A DNA stretch of 40,137 nucleotides from an uncultured Rhodospirillales bacterium (GTDB lineage: Bacteria > Pseudomonadota > Alphaproteobacteria > Acetobacterales > Acetobacteraceae): the NCBI GenBank assembly GCA_903845065.1, contig CAIMWH010000252.1, positions 1 to 40,137 of the forward strand, read 5' to 3'. The notes under the pieces are model-generated. The model saw only the letters and a program-made list of their open reading frames with translations, made no database searches and was not told where the DNA came from. Numbering within the stretch: position 1 is the stretch's first letter; every line of letters starts with the position of its first letter. A program made the translations under genes and the position numbers. Of the stretch, positions 24,332 through 32,929 are shown piece by piece.

Positions 24332-25165
24332 TCAGTGCGCCTGGCGTGCTTCCACGAACGCCACCGCGGCCTCCACCACGCCGTGGTCGGCGAGGTCGTT
24401 ATGCTGCCCGTCGGCGATCTGGCGGTATTCCCGATCCCGTACCGTCGCCGCCGCCATCAGCCGTTCCGCCATCACCATCGGGATCATCGTATCGTCCGTC
24501 CCATGCATCACCAGCAGCGGTATCCGCACCGCGGGAATGCGCGACAGGCTGTCGAACCGGTCCCGCAGCAGCAGGTTCACCGGCACGAAATGATAGCGGG
24601 ACCGCGCGATATCGGTCATCGAGGTGAATGGCGCCTCCAGGATCAGCGCCGCCGCCGGCACCTCGGTGGCAAGCCTGACCCCCACTGCGGTGCCGAGCGA
24701 CTCGCCCCACAGCACAATCCGGCGTTCATCGATCCCCATCGCCCGCAACGCCGCGTAGCCGGCCCGCGCATCGAGATCGAGCCCCTCCTCGCTGGGGGAC
24801 CCTTCATTGCCGCCGAACCCGCGATATTCCACCAGCAGCATGCCCCAGCCCACCGCGGCCAATTGCCCGAGGCGCCCGGCGCGGTGGCCGATATGGCCGG
24901 AATTGCCGTGGAAGAACAACGCCACCGGCTTGGAGGCATCGGCCGGCGGCTGATACCAGGCGTTGAGGTCCAGCCCATCGGAGGTATGCACCTGCATCAC
25001 CCGCACACCGGGCACGCCCGCCACCACCGGGTCCGGCCGGACGGAGGTGTTGAGAAAGATGATCCGCCGCTGCCACACGAACAGCCCGGCGCACACCGTC
25101 AGATAGAACACCACGCCGATCAGCACGAGGTTGGACACCAGGCGAGTGAAATCGATCTCGGGCAT
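24332..25165 (-). CDS. Membrane-anchored alpha/beta hydrolase (BEM46/FrsA-like)
   Basis: A 277-residue hydrolase with one N-terminal membrane anchor (about 10-31: VSNLVLIGVVFYLTVCAGLFVW). The core has the oxyanion-loop FFHGNSGHIGHR, LLVEYRGFGGNEG, the nucleophile elbow LWGESLGTAVG (Ser near 154), the acid HGTDDTMIP, and the catalytic His in DGQHND. It resembles the serine aminopeptidase S33/BEM46 group. The start is ATG 25165 with GAGG upstream. ATG 25225 and 25228 would add about 20 residues and are possible. The open frame continuing left of these to 26260 is antisense to the MFS gene and not coding. First gene of the four-gene group ending at dppA. Substrate unknown. Confidence 0.9.
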   Translation of the reverse strand: MPEIDFTRLVSNLVLIGVVFYLTVCAGLFVWQRRIIFLNTSVRPDPVVAGVPGVRVMQVHTSDGLDLNAWYQPPADASKPVALFFHGNSGHIGHRAGRLGQLAAVGWGMLLVEYRGFGGNEGSPSEEGLDLDARAGYAALRAMGIDERRIVLWGESLGTAVGVRLATEVPAAALILEAPFTSMTDIARSRYHFVPVNLLLRDRFDSLSRIPAVRIPLLVMHGTDDTMIPMVMAERLMAAATVRDREYRQIADGQHNDLADHGVVEAAVAFVEARQAH

Positions 25166-25245
25166 TTTCAAAGGCCTCGCGCGGCTGGAGGAGGCGGCGG
25201 GTGGAGGGTCGATCGATGCAGCCATCATGTCCGTCGTGCAAGGGT

Positions 25246-25267
25246 GTTCGTTAATGAACCGTATAGT
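25246..25267. promoter_or_regulatory. Near-palindrome and TATAGT box in a divergent gap
   Basis: GTTCGTTAATGAAC (25246-25259) is a dyad with one mismatched pair, followed by TATAGT (25262-25267), a good -10 box reading toward the MFS gene. No convincing -35 box lies 16-18 bp upstream. The site lies in the gap between the alpha/beta hydrolase and the transporter, so a repressor bound there could affect both. Confidence 0.3.
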
Positions 25268-25327
25268 GGGGACCGCATTGTTGGTTTTGTGTTTGGCTCG
25301 GGCGCGCCGGCCGGGCCAAACTGCGCC

Positions 25328-26590
25328 ATGGTCATCACCCTGCTCGCCGCCCGCCGTTTCCTGCCGCTGTTCATCACCCAGTTCCTGGGTGCGCTGAATG
25401 ACAACCTGTTCAAGAACGCCATGGTCCTGCTCCTGCTGTGGCGCGCCGGCGAGGCCGGCCCGGCCCTGGTCGCCGCCGCCGGCGGGGTGTTCATCCTGCC
25501 CTACGCGCTGTTCTCCAGCCTGGCCGGCGAGTTGGCCGACGGGCGGGAGATGGCCGGGCTGATCCGCATCATCAAGCTGTTCGAGATCGCCCTGATGGCG
25601 CTCGGCACCATCGGCTTCCTCGCCGCGGACCCATGGCTGCTGATGGCCGTGTTGTTCGGCATGGGCGTGCACTCCACGTTTTTCGGTCCGTTGAAATATG
25701 CCATCCTGCCGGTCCAACTCGCGCATCACGAACTGGTCACCGGCAACGGGTTGATCGAGGCCGGCACCTTCCTCGCCATCCTCGCGGGCACCATCATGGG
25801 CGGCGGCCTGGTGCTGGGTGAAGGCGGCGCCTGGATGGTCTCCACCGCCAGCATCGGCGTCGCCGCCCTCGGCTACGCCGCCGCGCGCATCATCCCCGCC
25901 GCCCCGCCTGCGTCCCCGGGGTTGCGGCTGGACTGGAACATCTGGCGCGGCACCGCGGCCATCCTCGCCCTCACCCGCGCCAACCGCCCGGTGTGGCGCG
26001 CCATCCTGGCGATTTCCTGGTTCTGGACGGTGGGCGCCACCGTGCTGTCGCAGTTCCCGGTGCTGGCGAAGGATGTGCTGGGCGCCGGCGGCCCGGTGGT
26101 GACGCTGTTCCTCGCCACCTTCTCCATCGGCATCGGCGCCGGCTCGATGCTGGAGGCCCGCCTGCTGCAGGGCACCATCTCTCTGCGCCACCTCCCCTGG
26201 GCCACGGCGGGAATTTCCCTGTTCGCCTGGGATTTCGTCAGCGCCAGCACCGGCATCCACTTGCCCAACCCCGCCGCCATCGCCGGATCACCGGCGGGCT
26301 GGCGCATCCTGGCCGACCTGTTCCTGCTCGCGGTGTGCGGCGGCATCTACTCGGTGCCGCTCTACGCCCTGACGCAGGAACGCTCGGACCCGGCGTTGCG
26401 CTCCCGCGTGATCGCGGCGAACAACGTGATGAACGCCCTGTTCATGGTCGCCGGCGCGGTGATCGCCGCCGCCCTCGCCAGCCAGGGCGTCGGCGCCCCG
26501 GCGATCCTGCTGATCACCGCCACCGCCAACCTCCTAGTCCTGGCCTTGATCTGGCACTCTCTCCGAGAACCGCGGAACCCAAACGTATAA
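25328..26590 (+). CDS. MFS transporter, LplT-like (lysophospholipid flipping family)
   Basis: A 420-residue transporter with about twelve membrane helices. The N-terminal FITQFLGALNDNLFKNAMVLLLLW is the family signature of LplT and of the MFS part of Aas-type fusions, which move lysophospholipids across the inner membrane for re-acylation. STFFGPLKYAILP and LVTGNGLIEAGTFLAILAGTIMGG also fit. The start is ATG 25328; the frame open to 24239 is antisense to the hydrolase and peptidase genes. No fused acyltransferase domain is present. Its stop codon lies inside the large palindrome that begins at 26587. Confidence 0.88.
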   Translation: MVITLLAARRFLPLFITQFLGALNDNLFKNAMVLLLLWRAGEAGPALVAAAGGVFILPYALFSSLAGELADGREMAGLIRIIKLFEIALMALGTIGFLAADPWLLMAVLFGMGVHSTFFGPLKYAILPVQLAHHELVTGNGLIEAGTFLAILAGTIMGGGLVLGEGGAWMVSTASIGVAALGYAAARIIPAAPPASPGLRLDWNIWRGTAAILALTRANRPVWRAILAISWFWTVGATVLSQFPVLAKDVLGAGGPVVTLFLATFSIGIGAGSMLEARLLQGTISLRHLPWATAGISLFAWDFVSASTGIHLPNPAAIAGSPAGWRILADLFLLAVCGGIYSVPLYALTQERSDPALRSRVIAANNVMNALFMVAGAVIAAALASQGVGAPAILLITATANLLVLALIWHSLREPRNPNV

Positions 26591-26662
26591 AAGTTTTTTG
26601 TTTCTTTTTTTCAAAAAAGAAAGCGCTTTCTTTTTTGAAAAAAAGAAACAAAAAACTTTTAT
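26587..26662. terminator. Perfect 76-bp AT-rich palindrome, bidirectional terminator
   Basis: Every base from 26587 to 26662 pairs about an axis between 26624 and 26625 (38-bp arms, no mismatch, no spacer; GCGC centre). Only 14 of 76 bases are G or C, in a genome of about 70% GC. Each strand ends the hairpin in ACTTTTAT, giving a U-tract. It sits between the convergent MFS gene (stop inside the left arm) and the ThDP-enzyme gene (stop 8 bp beyond), so it can end both transcripts. Each arm also contains its own inverted repeat (26601-26609 with 26614-26622), so alternative folds exist. Confidence 0.85.
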
Positions 26663-26669
26663 CCCATGC

Positions 26670-28289
26670 CTACTCCTTCGGCGGCGCAAAGAACTCGAAC
26701 GGGATCACCTCCTGGGTGATATCCGTCATCACCTCGATCAGCGTCGGCGAGTTCATCGCCATCGCCTCCACAAGCGCCTTCTTCAGCCCATCCGCATCCG
26801 TCACCCGCCACGACGGCACGCCGAAGCTCTTGGCGTACATCTGGAAATCCGGGTTCTTCAGCGCGCTGCCTGCATCGCGCCCATCGAACAACCGGCGCTG
26901 GTCGCGCAGCACGTTGCCGTAGGCCGAATTGTTGAACATCACGATCACCAGGTTGATGCCGAACTGCACCGCGGTGGCCAACTCCACGCCGCCGAACAGG
27001 AATCCGCCATCCCCGGTGATGGAAATCACCGGCCGGTCCGGATGCGCCACCTTCACGCCCAGCGCCATCGGCACTCCAGCACCCAGCGTGCCCGAGAACC
27101 CAGACGAGATCAGGCTGCGCGGCGAATAGATCGGGAAGCCGATCCACGCCGCATAGCCCACCTGCGTCACCTCGTCGCACAGAATGCCATCCTCCGGCAT
27201 CACATCGCGGATGGCGTTCACCCAGGTCATCTGCGGCTGCACGCGCTGGATATCCACCACCGTGCGCGCCTTGGCCTCGGCGATTTCCGCCGCCCGGGCA
27301 GCATCCTTCCGCGCCGCCACCAGCGGGATCAGCGCCCGCACGGCGTCCGCGCTATCGGCCACGATGCCGACATCCACCTTCAGCCGCCGCATTTCCGCCG
27401 GATCGATATCGATGCGCGCCAGCTTCACCCCCGAGCGGGTGGAACCCCAGCGCCCCGTGGCGGTATCCATCCGGGTGCCGATGCCGATCAACAGGTCCGT
27501 CCCCGCCCACAGCTTGCCCGCCGAGGTGATGTTGAGCCCGAGCGGATGCCGCGCATCGACAATCCCACGCCCGGTGCGGAAAGAGGCCACCGGAATGCCC
27601 ACCTTCTCCGCCAGCGCCAGGATTTCATCGGCGGCATGGATCGCGCCCGACCCCACCCAAATCATCGGCGCCTCGGCCCCGTCGATCAACTTGGCCAGTT
27701 CGAGAATTTTCTCGCTGTCCGGCACCGGATTGGGCGCCAGCGGCAGCGGTTCCTGCGGGGTGACATCGGCCACCGCGGGGAATTGGTCCCACGGCATTTC
27801 GAGCGCCACCGGGCTCGGCCGGCCGGACTGCATGTGCTGGAACGCCTGCGCCACTTTCCACGGCGCCTCCGTCGGATGCTCGATCCGGTCGGCCCATTTC
27901 AGCATCGAGCGCAGGGTGGCGAGCTGGTCCGGCATTTCATGCAGGCTGCCGCGCAGCTTGCCGATCTGCGCGCTCGGCACCTGGCCGGTCAGGCACAGCA
28001 CCGGCGCATTGAGCCCCCAGCCCGTCACCAGCGCCGCCGCCGTGTTCATCACGCCAGGCCCCGGCACCACCGAATAGGCCGAAGGCTGCCCGGTGGAGCA
28101 GGCATAGCCGATCGCCATGTAGGCGGTAGTCTGCTCGTGGCGGGTATGGATCAGCCGCATACGATTGGAATTGCGCGCGAAAGCGTCGAACAACCCGTAC
28201 ACCTGCACGCCGGGCAGGCCGAACATGGTGTCCACCCCGTGCCGCAGCAGCCCGTCGACGATCGCCTCGCCGCCTGTCATCCGTGCCAT
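26670..28289 (-). CDS. Thiamine diphosphate-dependent enzyme, acetolactate synthase-like
   Basis: A 539-residue ThDP enzyme of the acetohydroxyacid synthase/benzoylformate decarboxylase superfamily. The Pyr domain carries the activating Glu52 in TRHEQTTAYMAIGYA. The middle domain (about 195-330) includes PMIWVGSGAIHA. The PP domain has GDGG at about 425 and NN at about 451, the classic ThDP/Mg motif spacing, in VISITGDGGFLFGG ... VIVMFNNSAYGN. No small regulatory subunit (ilvN) lies nearby, so it may not be the biosynthetic AHAS; the 2-oxoacid substrate cannot be told. The start is ATG 28289 with GGAAGGA upstream. It lies 58 bp behind mltG in the same direction, and the palindrome ends the transcript. 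Confidence 0.88.
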   Translation of the reverse strand: MARMTGGEAIVDGLLRHGVDTMFGLPGVQVYGLFDAFARNSNRMRLIHTRHEQTTAYMAIGYACSTGQPSAYSVVPGPGVMNTAAALVTGWGLNAPVLCLTGQVPSAQIGKLRGSLHEMPDQLATLRSMLKWADRIEHPTEAPWKVAQAFQHMQSGRPSPVALEMPWDQFPAVADVTPQEPLPLAPNPVPDSEKILELAKLIDGAEAPMIWVGSGAIHAADEILALAEKVGIPVASFRTGRGIVDARHPLGLNITSAGKLWAGTDLLIGIGTRMDTATGRWGSTRSGVKLARIDIDPAEMRRLKVDVGIVADSADAVRALIPLVAARKDAARAAEIAEAKARTVVDIQRVQPQMTWVNAIRDVMPEDGILCDEVTQVGYAAWIGFPIYSPRSLISSGFSGTLGAGVPMALGVKVAHPDRPVISITGDGGFLFGGVELATAVQFGINLVIVMFNNSAYGNVLRDQRRLFDGRDAGSALKNPDFQMYAKSFGVPSWRVTDADGLKKALVEAMAMNSPTLIEVMTDITQEVIPFEFFAPPKE

Positions 28290-28347
28290 TGGTCGCGTCC
28301 TTCCCGTGCTTTCGCACAACCTGCCACGACCGCGTGCTGGACGAAAG

Positions 28348-29301
28348 TCAGCGCCCGGCCAACCAGCGCGCCACGTTGCGGTTGTGTTCCTCCAACGTGC
28401 GGGCGAACACATGCCCGCCGGCGCCGTCGGTGACGAAATACAGTTCGTCCGTCACCACCGGATGCGCCACCGCCTGCAACGCGGCGATCCCCGGGCTGCC
28501 GATCGGCCCCGGCGGCAGGGCGTGCGCACGATAGGTGTTGTATGGATTGTCCACCGCGAGATCGGCGCGGGTGAGGGCCAAGCCGCCCGTCATCGCGCCC
28601 CCGGTCACCGCATAGATCACCGTCGGGTCCGATTGCAGCCGCATCCCCTTGGTCAGCCGATTGAGGAACACCGCGGCCACCCGCGCCCGCTCCTCCGGCC
28701 GCGCCGTCTCGCGCTCCACGATGCTGGCCAGGGTCACCATCTCATCCGCGGTGCGCAGCGGTAGCCGTTCGGCCCGCTCCACCCAGATCCGCATCACCGC
28801 GCGCTGCATCGCCGCATGGGCCCGCTCGCTCAGCGCCGCCCGGCTCAGCCCCCGCTCAAACGTATACGAATCGGGCAGCAGCGCCCCATCCGCCGGCACC
28901 GCCACATCCCCCGCCAGCGCCTCGGCCCGATCGAGCAGCAGCGCGATCTGCGCCCCGGTCAGCCCTTCCGGAATATTCAACCGATGCTGCACCGGCCGCC
29001 CGGTTCGCAGCACGGCGAGCACCTCGCGCAGACTGGCATGGGCGGGAAACAGCAATTCCGCCGAATGCAGCGCCCCGGACCGCCCGGTCACCAGCACGGC
29101 GGCGCGAAACCGCCACACATCCGCCACCACGCCCGCCGCCACCAGCGCCCGGCCAACCTCGGCCTGCGAGCCATGCGGCACCACCAGCGCGACATCCTTC
29201 GCCAGCGGCCCGGGTGCTGCATAGTCCCGCCGCGCCTGCCAGGTCCCGGCCAGCCCCAGCGCCACCACGGCCACCGGCACCAGCAGCCAGCGCCATCTCA
29301 T
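28348..29301 (-). CDS. mltG: Endolytic murein transglycosylase MltG
   Basis: A 317-residue inner-membrane protein that cuts growing peptidoglycan strands and so sets their length. It has a short N-terminal anchor (RWRWLLVPVAVVALGLAGTW), a LysM-like region and the YceG catalytic core: LASIVERET (catalytic Glu), VAAVFLNRLTKGMRLQSDPTVIYA and DNPYNTYRAHALPPGPIGSPG. The chosen start is ATG 29301. An in-frame GTG at 29325 lies inside the stem of the terminator following fabF, so it is unlikely. fabF-mltG order is common in Proteobacteria. Transcription must come from read-through of that terminator or from a promoter not recognised here. Confidence 0.94.
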   Translation of the reverse strand: MRWRWLLVPVAVVALGLAGTWQARRDYAAPGPLAKDVALVVPHGSQAEVGRALVAAGVVADVWRFRAAVLVTGRSGALHSAELLFPAHASLREVLAVLRTGRPVQHRLNIPEGLTGAQIALLLDRAEALAGDVAVPADGALLPDSYTFERGLSRAALSERAHAAMQRAVMRIWVERAERLPLRTADEMVTLASIVERETARPEERARVAAVFLNRLTKGMRLQSDPTVIYAVTGGAMTGGLALTRADLAVDNPYNTYRAHALPPGPIGSPGIAALQAVAHPVVTDELYFVTDGAGGHVFARTLEEHNRNVARWLAGR

Positions 29302-29308
29302 GCCCAAA

Positions 29309-29335
29309 GAAAAAGCGAGGAGCACCGCCCCTCGC
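29309..29335 (-). terminator. Rho-independent terminator after fabF
   Basis: On the minus strand, GCGAGG (29335-29330) pairs with CCTCGC (29320-29315), extended by a G-U pair and GC/GC to a 9-bp stem with a 3-base loop. UUUUUCUUU follows (29314 downward). It lies 46 bp beyond the fabF stop and directly before the mltG start, so it should separate the two genes at least in part. Confidence 0.75.
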
Positions 29336-29380
29336 CTTGCCTGTCTCGATCCAAATCGACGTCTCCCGGCGCAGCCCGGA

Positions 29381-30643
29381 TCAGCGGACCCGCCCGACCA
29401 CGATGCTCGCGTTGGTGCCGCCGAAGCCGAAGCTGTTGGACAGCGCCATATCGATCTTGCGCGGCTGCGCCACCTTGGCGACGCGGTCGATCACGCTCTC
29501 CCGGCTCGGGTTCTCCAAATTCAGCGTCGGCGGCGCCACCTGGTCACGCACCGCGAGAATGGAGAAGATCGCCTCGATCGCGCCCGCCGCCCCAAGCAGA
29601 TGTCCGGTGGCCGACTTGGTGGAGGACATCGCGATGGACTTGGCATGATCGCCAAAGAATCGCTCGACGGCCTCAAGCTCCAGGTCATCGCCCATCGGCG
29701 TGGAGGTGCCGTGCGCGTTGACGTACTGGATCTGCTCGGGAACCAGCTTGCCGTTGCGGAACGCCGCCTTCATCGCGCGATAGGCGCCATCATGGCCCTC
29801 CGCCGGCGCGGTGATGTGATAGGCGTCACCGGACATGCCGTAGCCAAGGATTTCGCCGTAGATCTTCGCGCCGCGTGCCTTGGCGTGCTCGAATTCCTCC
29901 AGCACCACAATCCCGGCGCCTTCGCCCATCACGAACCCGTCGCGGTCCTTGTCCCACGGGCGCGAGCCCTGGGTCGGGTTGTCGTTGAACCCGGTGGACA
30001 GCGCGCGCGCCGCACAGAACCCGGCAATGCCGATCTGGTTGACCGCCGATTCAGTGCCACCCGCCACCATCACCTCGGCATCGCCGAACATGATCAGCCG
30101 CGCCGCATCGCCGATGGCATGCACGCCGGTGGCGCATGCCGTCACCACGCTGTGGTTGGGGCCTTTGAAACCATATTTGATCGATAAATGGCCCGAGGCG
30201 AGATTGATCAGGGCGGCCGGAATGAAGAACGGCGAAATCCGCCGCGCCTTGCCTTCCTTGATCATCAGCGCCGTCTCGTAGATCGTCTCGAGACCGCCGA
30301 TGCCGCTGCCGATCATCACGCCGGTGGCGCAGCGATCTTCCTCGCCCGTCGGCATCCAGCCGCTGTCCTCGACCGCCTCGGTGGCGGCGACGAGCGCGAA
30401 CTGGATGAAGCGGTCCATTTTCCGCTGGTCCTTGGGCGCAATCCACTCGGCCATGTCGAGCTTGCCGTCGGCCTTCGACCCCAGCGGGATCGTGCCGGCG
30501 ATCTTGGCCGGCAGGTCACCAACGTCAAACGACTGGATCGCCGAAATGCCGGATTCGCTGTTCAGCAGGCGCTTCCAGACATGCTCAACACCAAGGCCGA
30601 GCGGGCTGGCGATGCCCATGCCGGTAACCACAACGCGACGCAT
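29381..30643 (-). CDS. fabF: Beta-ketoacyl-ACP synthase II
   Basis: A 420-residue condensing enzyme that extends acyl-ACP with malonyl-ACP in fatty acid synthesis. The catalytic triad is visible: Cys near 170 (VTACATGVHAIGDA), His near 311 (NAHGTSTPMGD) and His near 348 (KSATGHLLGAAGA). The N-terminus is MRRVVVTGMGIASPLG; the start is ATG 30643 with AAGGA upstream. The longer frame to 30676 has no support. It follows acpP by 117 bp, with a hairpin in between. Confidence 0.98.
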   Translation of the reverse strand: MRRVVVTGMGIASPLGLGVEHVWKRLLNSESGISAIQSFDVGDLPAKIAGTIPLGSKADGKLDMAEWIAPKDQRKMDRFIQFALVAATEAVEDSGWMPTGEEDRCATGVMIGSGIGGLETIYETALMIKEGKARRISPFFIPAALINLASGHLSIKYGFKGPNHSVVTACATGVHAIGDAARLIMFGDAEVMVAGGTESAVNQIGIAGFCAARALSTGFNDNPTQGSRPWDKDRDGFVMGEGAGIVVLEEFEHAKARGAKIYGEILGYGMSGDAYHITAPAEGHDGAYRAMKAAFRNGKLVPEQIQYVNAHGTSTPMGDDLELEAVERFFGDHAKSIAMSSTKSATGHLLGAAGAIEAIFSILAVRDQVAPPTLNLENPSRESVIDRVAKVAQPRKIDMALSNSFGFGGTNASIVVGRVR

Positions 30644-30736
30644 CGCTGTTATCCTTGCTCCGTGGCTTCCCCACAAGCGCCGCGCCAGGGCTGCCCCCGC
30701 GCGGAACTTGCGTCATCCGTAGTCCAGAAGAAATGC

Positions 30737-30756
30737 GCGGGCCGGGAAAGGCCCGC
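30737..30756 (-). other. Hairpin between acpP and fabF
   Basis: On the minus strand GCGGGCC and GGCCCGC (7 bp) flank a 6-base loop just after the acpP stop. Only UUUCUUCU, not a clean U-tract, follows. It may be a partial terminator or an mRNA-stabilising stem that lets acpP be made in excess of fabF. Confidence 0.4.
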
Positions 30757-30760
30757 TGCT

Positions 30761-31000
30761 TCAGGCGGCGCGCTTCTTCTCGATGTATTCCACCGCGTCC
30801 TTCACGGTGCTGATCTTCTCGGCGGCGTCTTCGGGGATTTCAACGCTGAAAGCTTCCTCGAAGGCCATCACCAGCTCGACCGTGTCGAGGCTGTCGGCAC
30901 CGAGATCGTCGATGAACGACGCATCCGCGGTCACCTTGCTTTCCTCGACGCCGAGATGCTCGACCACGATCTGCTTCACCCGATCGGCGATATCACTCAT
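30761..31000 (-). CDS. acpP: Acyl carrier protein (fatty acid synthesis)
   Basis: The 79-residue housekeeping ACP. It carries growing acyl chains on phosphopantetheine at Ser37 in [15 protein letters not shown]. The sequence [20 protein letters not shown] and the acidic helix II match AcpP of Alphaproteobacteria. The start is ATG 31000 with AAAAAGGAAC upstream; the frame open to 31771 is a fabG shadow. It sits between fabG (200-bp gap, own candidate promoter) and fabF. It differs clearly from the accessory ACP at 1837. Confidence 0.99.
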   Translation of the reverse strand: MSDIADRVKQIVVEHLGVEESKVTADASFIDDLGADSLDTVELVMAFEEAFSVEIPEDAAEKISTVKDAVEYIEKKRAA

Positions 31001-31128
31001 ATCAGTTCCTTTTTCCGGTTGCCTTTGATCGGTTCCGGATAACTGGTTGCCAAATTTCCACCCTCTCGAGGCGGCCGTCACGCGACTCCGGGGAGGCGTA
31101 ATCAATCCCCCCGCCGATGAAGCGGGGC

Positions 31129-31157
31129 GCTTAGCATGGTTTGTCCGCGCGCGCCAA
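31129..31157 (-). promoter_or_regulatory. Candidate acpP promoter in the 200-bp fabG-acpP gap
   Basis: TTGGCG (31157-31152) and CTAAGC (31134-31129) on the minus strand are 17 bp apart. A 6-bp stem (31109-31114 with 31122-31127) would lie at the start of the leader. The gap is the longest in the fab cluster, which fits a separate acpP promoter. Box matches are moderate. Confidence 0.3.
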
Positions 31158-31177
31158 CCGCTCCAACCGCCCCAGCC

Positions 31178-31194
31178 GGCAGGGAATCCCTGCC
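31178..31194 (-). terminator. Hairpin after fabG
   Basis: GGCAGGG and CCCTGCC (7 bp, 3-base loop) lie 6 bases beyond the fabG stop. No U-tract follows, so it is at most a weak terminator or a 3'-end stabiliser for fabD-fabG mRNA. Confidence 0.4.
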
Positions 31195-31200
31195 AACCTA

Positions 31201-31938
31201 CTACAGCATGGCCATACCGCCATTGATATGCAGTGTGGCCCCGGTCACCCAGCCGGCTTCCGCACTCGCCAGGTACACCGCGGCCGCCGCGATATCGGCC
31301 GGCGCGCCCATCCGCCCGAGCGGGATCTGCTCGTTCAGCTTGGCCTTCTGGGCATCGGTCAGCGCCTCGGTCATGGGCGTGGCGATAAAGCCCGGCGCGA
31401 TCATGTTCACCGTCACCCCACGGCTCGCCACTTCCAGCGCCAGCGCCTTGGTCATCCCCACCAGCCCGGCCTTGGCGGCGGCATAGTTGGCCTGGCCCGG
31501 ATTGCCGGTGGCGCCCACGATGGAGCCGATGCCGATGATGCGGCCCTCGCGCCGGCGCAGCATGCCCTTGAGTGCGGCGCGCGACAGGCGGAACGGCGCG
31601 GTCAAATCCACATCGAGCACCGCCTGCCAGTCCTCGTCCTTCATCCGCAGCGCCAGCATGTCCTTGGTGAAGCCGGCGTTGTTGACCAGGATATTGAGCG
31701 GCCCGGCGGCAGCCTCGGCGGCGGCCACCAGCGCGTCCGGCGCGGCGGGGTCTTTCAGGTCGGCCGGACACACATGCACCCGCTCGCCCAGTTCGCCCGC
31801 CAGCGCATCGAGCGCATCGCGCCTGGTGCCGGAAAGCGTCACGATGGCACCCTGGCCATGCAGCGCGCGGGCGATGGCGGCACCGATGCCACCCGATGCG
31901 CCGGTGACCAGCGCCGTCTTGCCGTCGAGGCGGAACAT
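31201..31938 (-). CDS. fabG: 3-oxoacyl-ACP reductase
   Basis: A 245-residue NADPH-dependent short-chain dehydrogenase that reduces 3-oxoacyl-ACP in each elongation round. It shows the Gly-rich [16 protein letters not shown] motif, LNILVNNAG, and the Ser-Tyr-Lys active site in [24 protein letters not shown]. It ends in [12 protein letters not shown], typical of FabG. The start is ATG 31938, 11 bp after fabD, with AGGGATAACAGCC upstream. The longer frame to 32280 is a fabD shadow. Confidence 0.98.
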   Translation of the reverse strand: MFRLDGKTALVTGASGGIGAAIARALHGQGAIVTLSGTRRDALDALAGELGERVHVCPADLKDPAAPDALVAAAEAAAGPLNILVNNAGFTKDMLALRMKDEDWQAVLDVDLTAPFRLSRAALKGMLRRREGRIIGIGSIVGATGNPGQANYAAAKAGLVGMTKALALEVASRGVTVNMIAPGFIATPMTEALTDAQKAKLNEQIPLGRMGAPADIAAAAVYLASAEAGWVTGATLHINGGMAML

Positions 31939-31949
31939 GGCTGTTATCC

Positions 31950-32909
31950 CTAGAAGGTTTTGAGGATGGCTTCGATTTCGGCTGGCGTGCCCGCGGCGGC
32001 CGCGGCCGAATCCGGTGACAGCCGCTTGGCGATCCCGGTCAGCACCTTGCCCGAGCCAAGCTCCAGGAACGAATTGACCCCAAGCTCGGTCATCGCGCCC
32101 ACGCATTCGCGCCAGCGCACCGTCGCCGTCACCTGCTCCACCAGCAGCCGCACGATCTCGGCCGGATCGGTCACCTTGGCGGCGGCCACATTGGCCACCA
32201 GCGGCACCATCGGGCGCAGCGGCATGGTGCGCTCCAGCGCCTCCGCCATCGCATCCGCCGCCGGCGCCATCAGCCGGCAATGGAACGGGGCGGACACCGG
32301 CAGCATCATCGCCCGCTTCACCCCCTTGGCCTTGGCGATGACACAGGCCCGCTCCACCGCCCCCTTGGCGCCCGACACCACCACCTGCCCGCCGCCGTTG
32401 TCATTGGCGACGTCGATCACCTCTTTCTTGCCCTCGGGATTCTCCGCCGCCTCGGCGCAGATCTCCCGCGCCAGCTCGATCTCCGAGCCCAGCAGCGCCG
32501 CCATCGCCCCCTCGCCCGCCGGCACCGCCTTTTGCATCGATTGCCCGCGCAGCTTCAGCAGCCGCGCCGCATCGGCCACCGAGAAGCTGCCCGCCGCCGC
32601 CAGCGCCGAGTATTCGCCAAGCGAATGCCCCGCCACCACCACGGCTTTGTCCGCCAGGCGAAAGCCCCCTTCCCGCTCCAGCACCCGCAGCACCGCCAGC
32701 GAATGCGCCATCAGCGCCGGCTGCGCGTTCTCGGTCAGCGTGAGTTCCTCGGGCGGCCCCTCGAACATCAGCTTGGACAGCTTCTGCCCCAGCGTATCGT
32801 CAACCTCCTGGAACACTTCGCGCGCGGCGAGAAACGCCTCGGCGAGGTCGCGGCCCATGCCGGGGGCCTGGCTACCCTGTCCGGGGAAGATGAACGCGTG
32901 CACGGCCAT
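31950..32909 (-). CDS. fabD: Malonyl-CoA:ACP transacylase
   Basis: A 319-residue transferase loading malonyl from CoA onto ACP. It shows [14 protein letters not shown], the nucleophile Ser96 in [13 protein letters not shown], the conserved Gln in [11 protein letters not shown], and the His of [10 protein letters not shown] (about 210). The start is ATG 32909 with GGGAG upstream; the frame to 33011 adds untranslated leader. First gene of the fab cluster; a promoter with a perfect -35 box lies about 75-100 bp upstream. Confidence 0.98.
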   Translation of the reverse strand: MAVHAFIFPGQGSQAPGMGRDLAEAFLAAREVFQEVDDTLGQKLSKLMFEGPPEELTLTENAQPALMAHSLAVLRVLEREGGFRLADKAVVVAGHSLGEYSALAAAGSFSVADAARLLKLRGQSMQKAVPAGEGAMAALLGSEIELAREICAEAAENPEGKKEVIDVANDNGGGQVVVSGAKGAVERACVIAKAKGVKRAMMLPVSAPFHCRLMAPAADAMAEALERTMPLRPMVPLVANVAAAKVTDPAEIVRLLVEQVTATVRWRECVGAMTELGVNSFLELGSGKVLTGIAKRLSPDSAAAAAGTPAEIEAILKTF

Positions 32910-32929
32910 GGGGACGTCTCCCGGAATTT

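Noticed and set aside
26587-26662. The palindrome as an insertion-sequence end or CRISPR repeat
   Set aside because: There is a single copy in the window, no transposase or cas gene nearby and no evident target duplication. Its position between two convergent stops with U-tracts fits a terminator.
26670-28289. Naming the ThDP enzyme ilvB
   Set aside because: The superfamily motifs are clear, but no regulatory subunit lies nearby and many relatives have other 2-oxoacid substrates.
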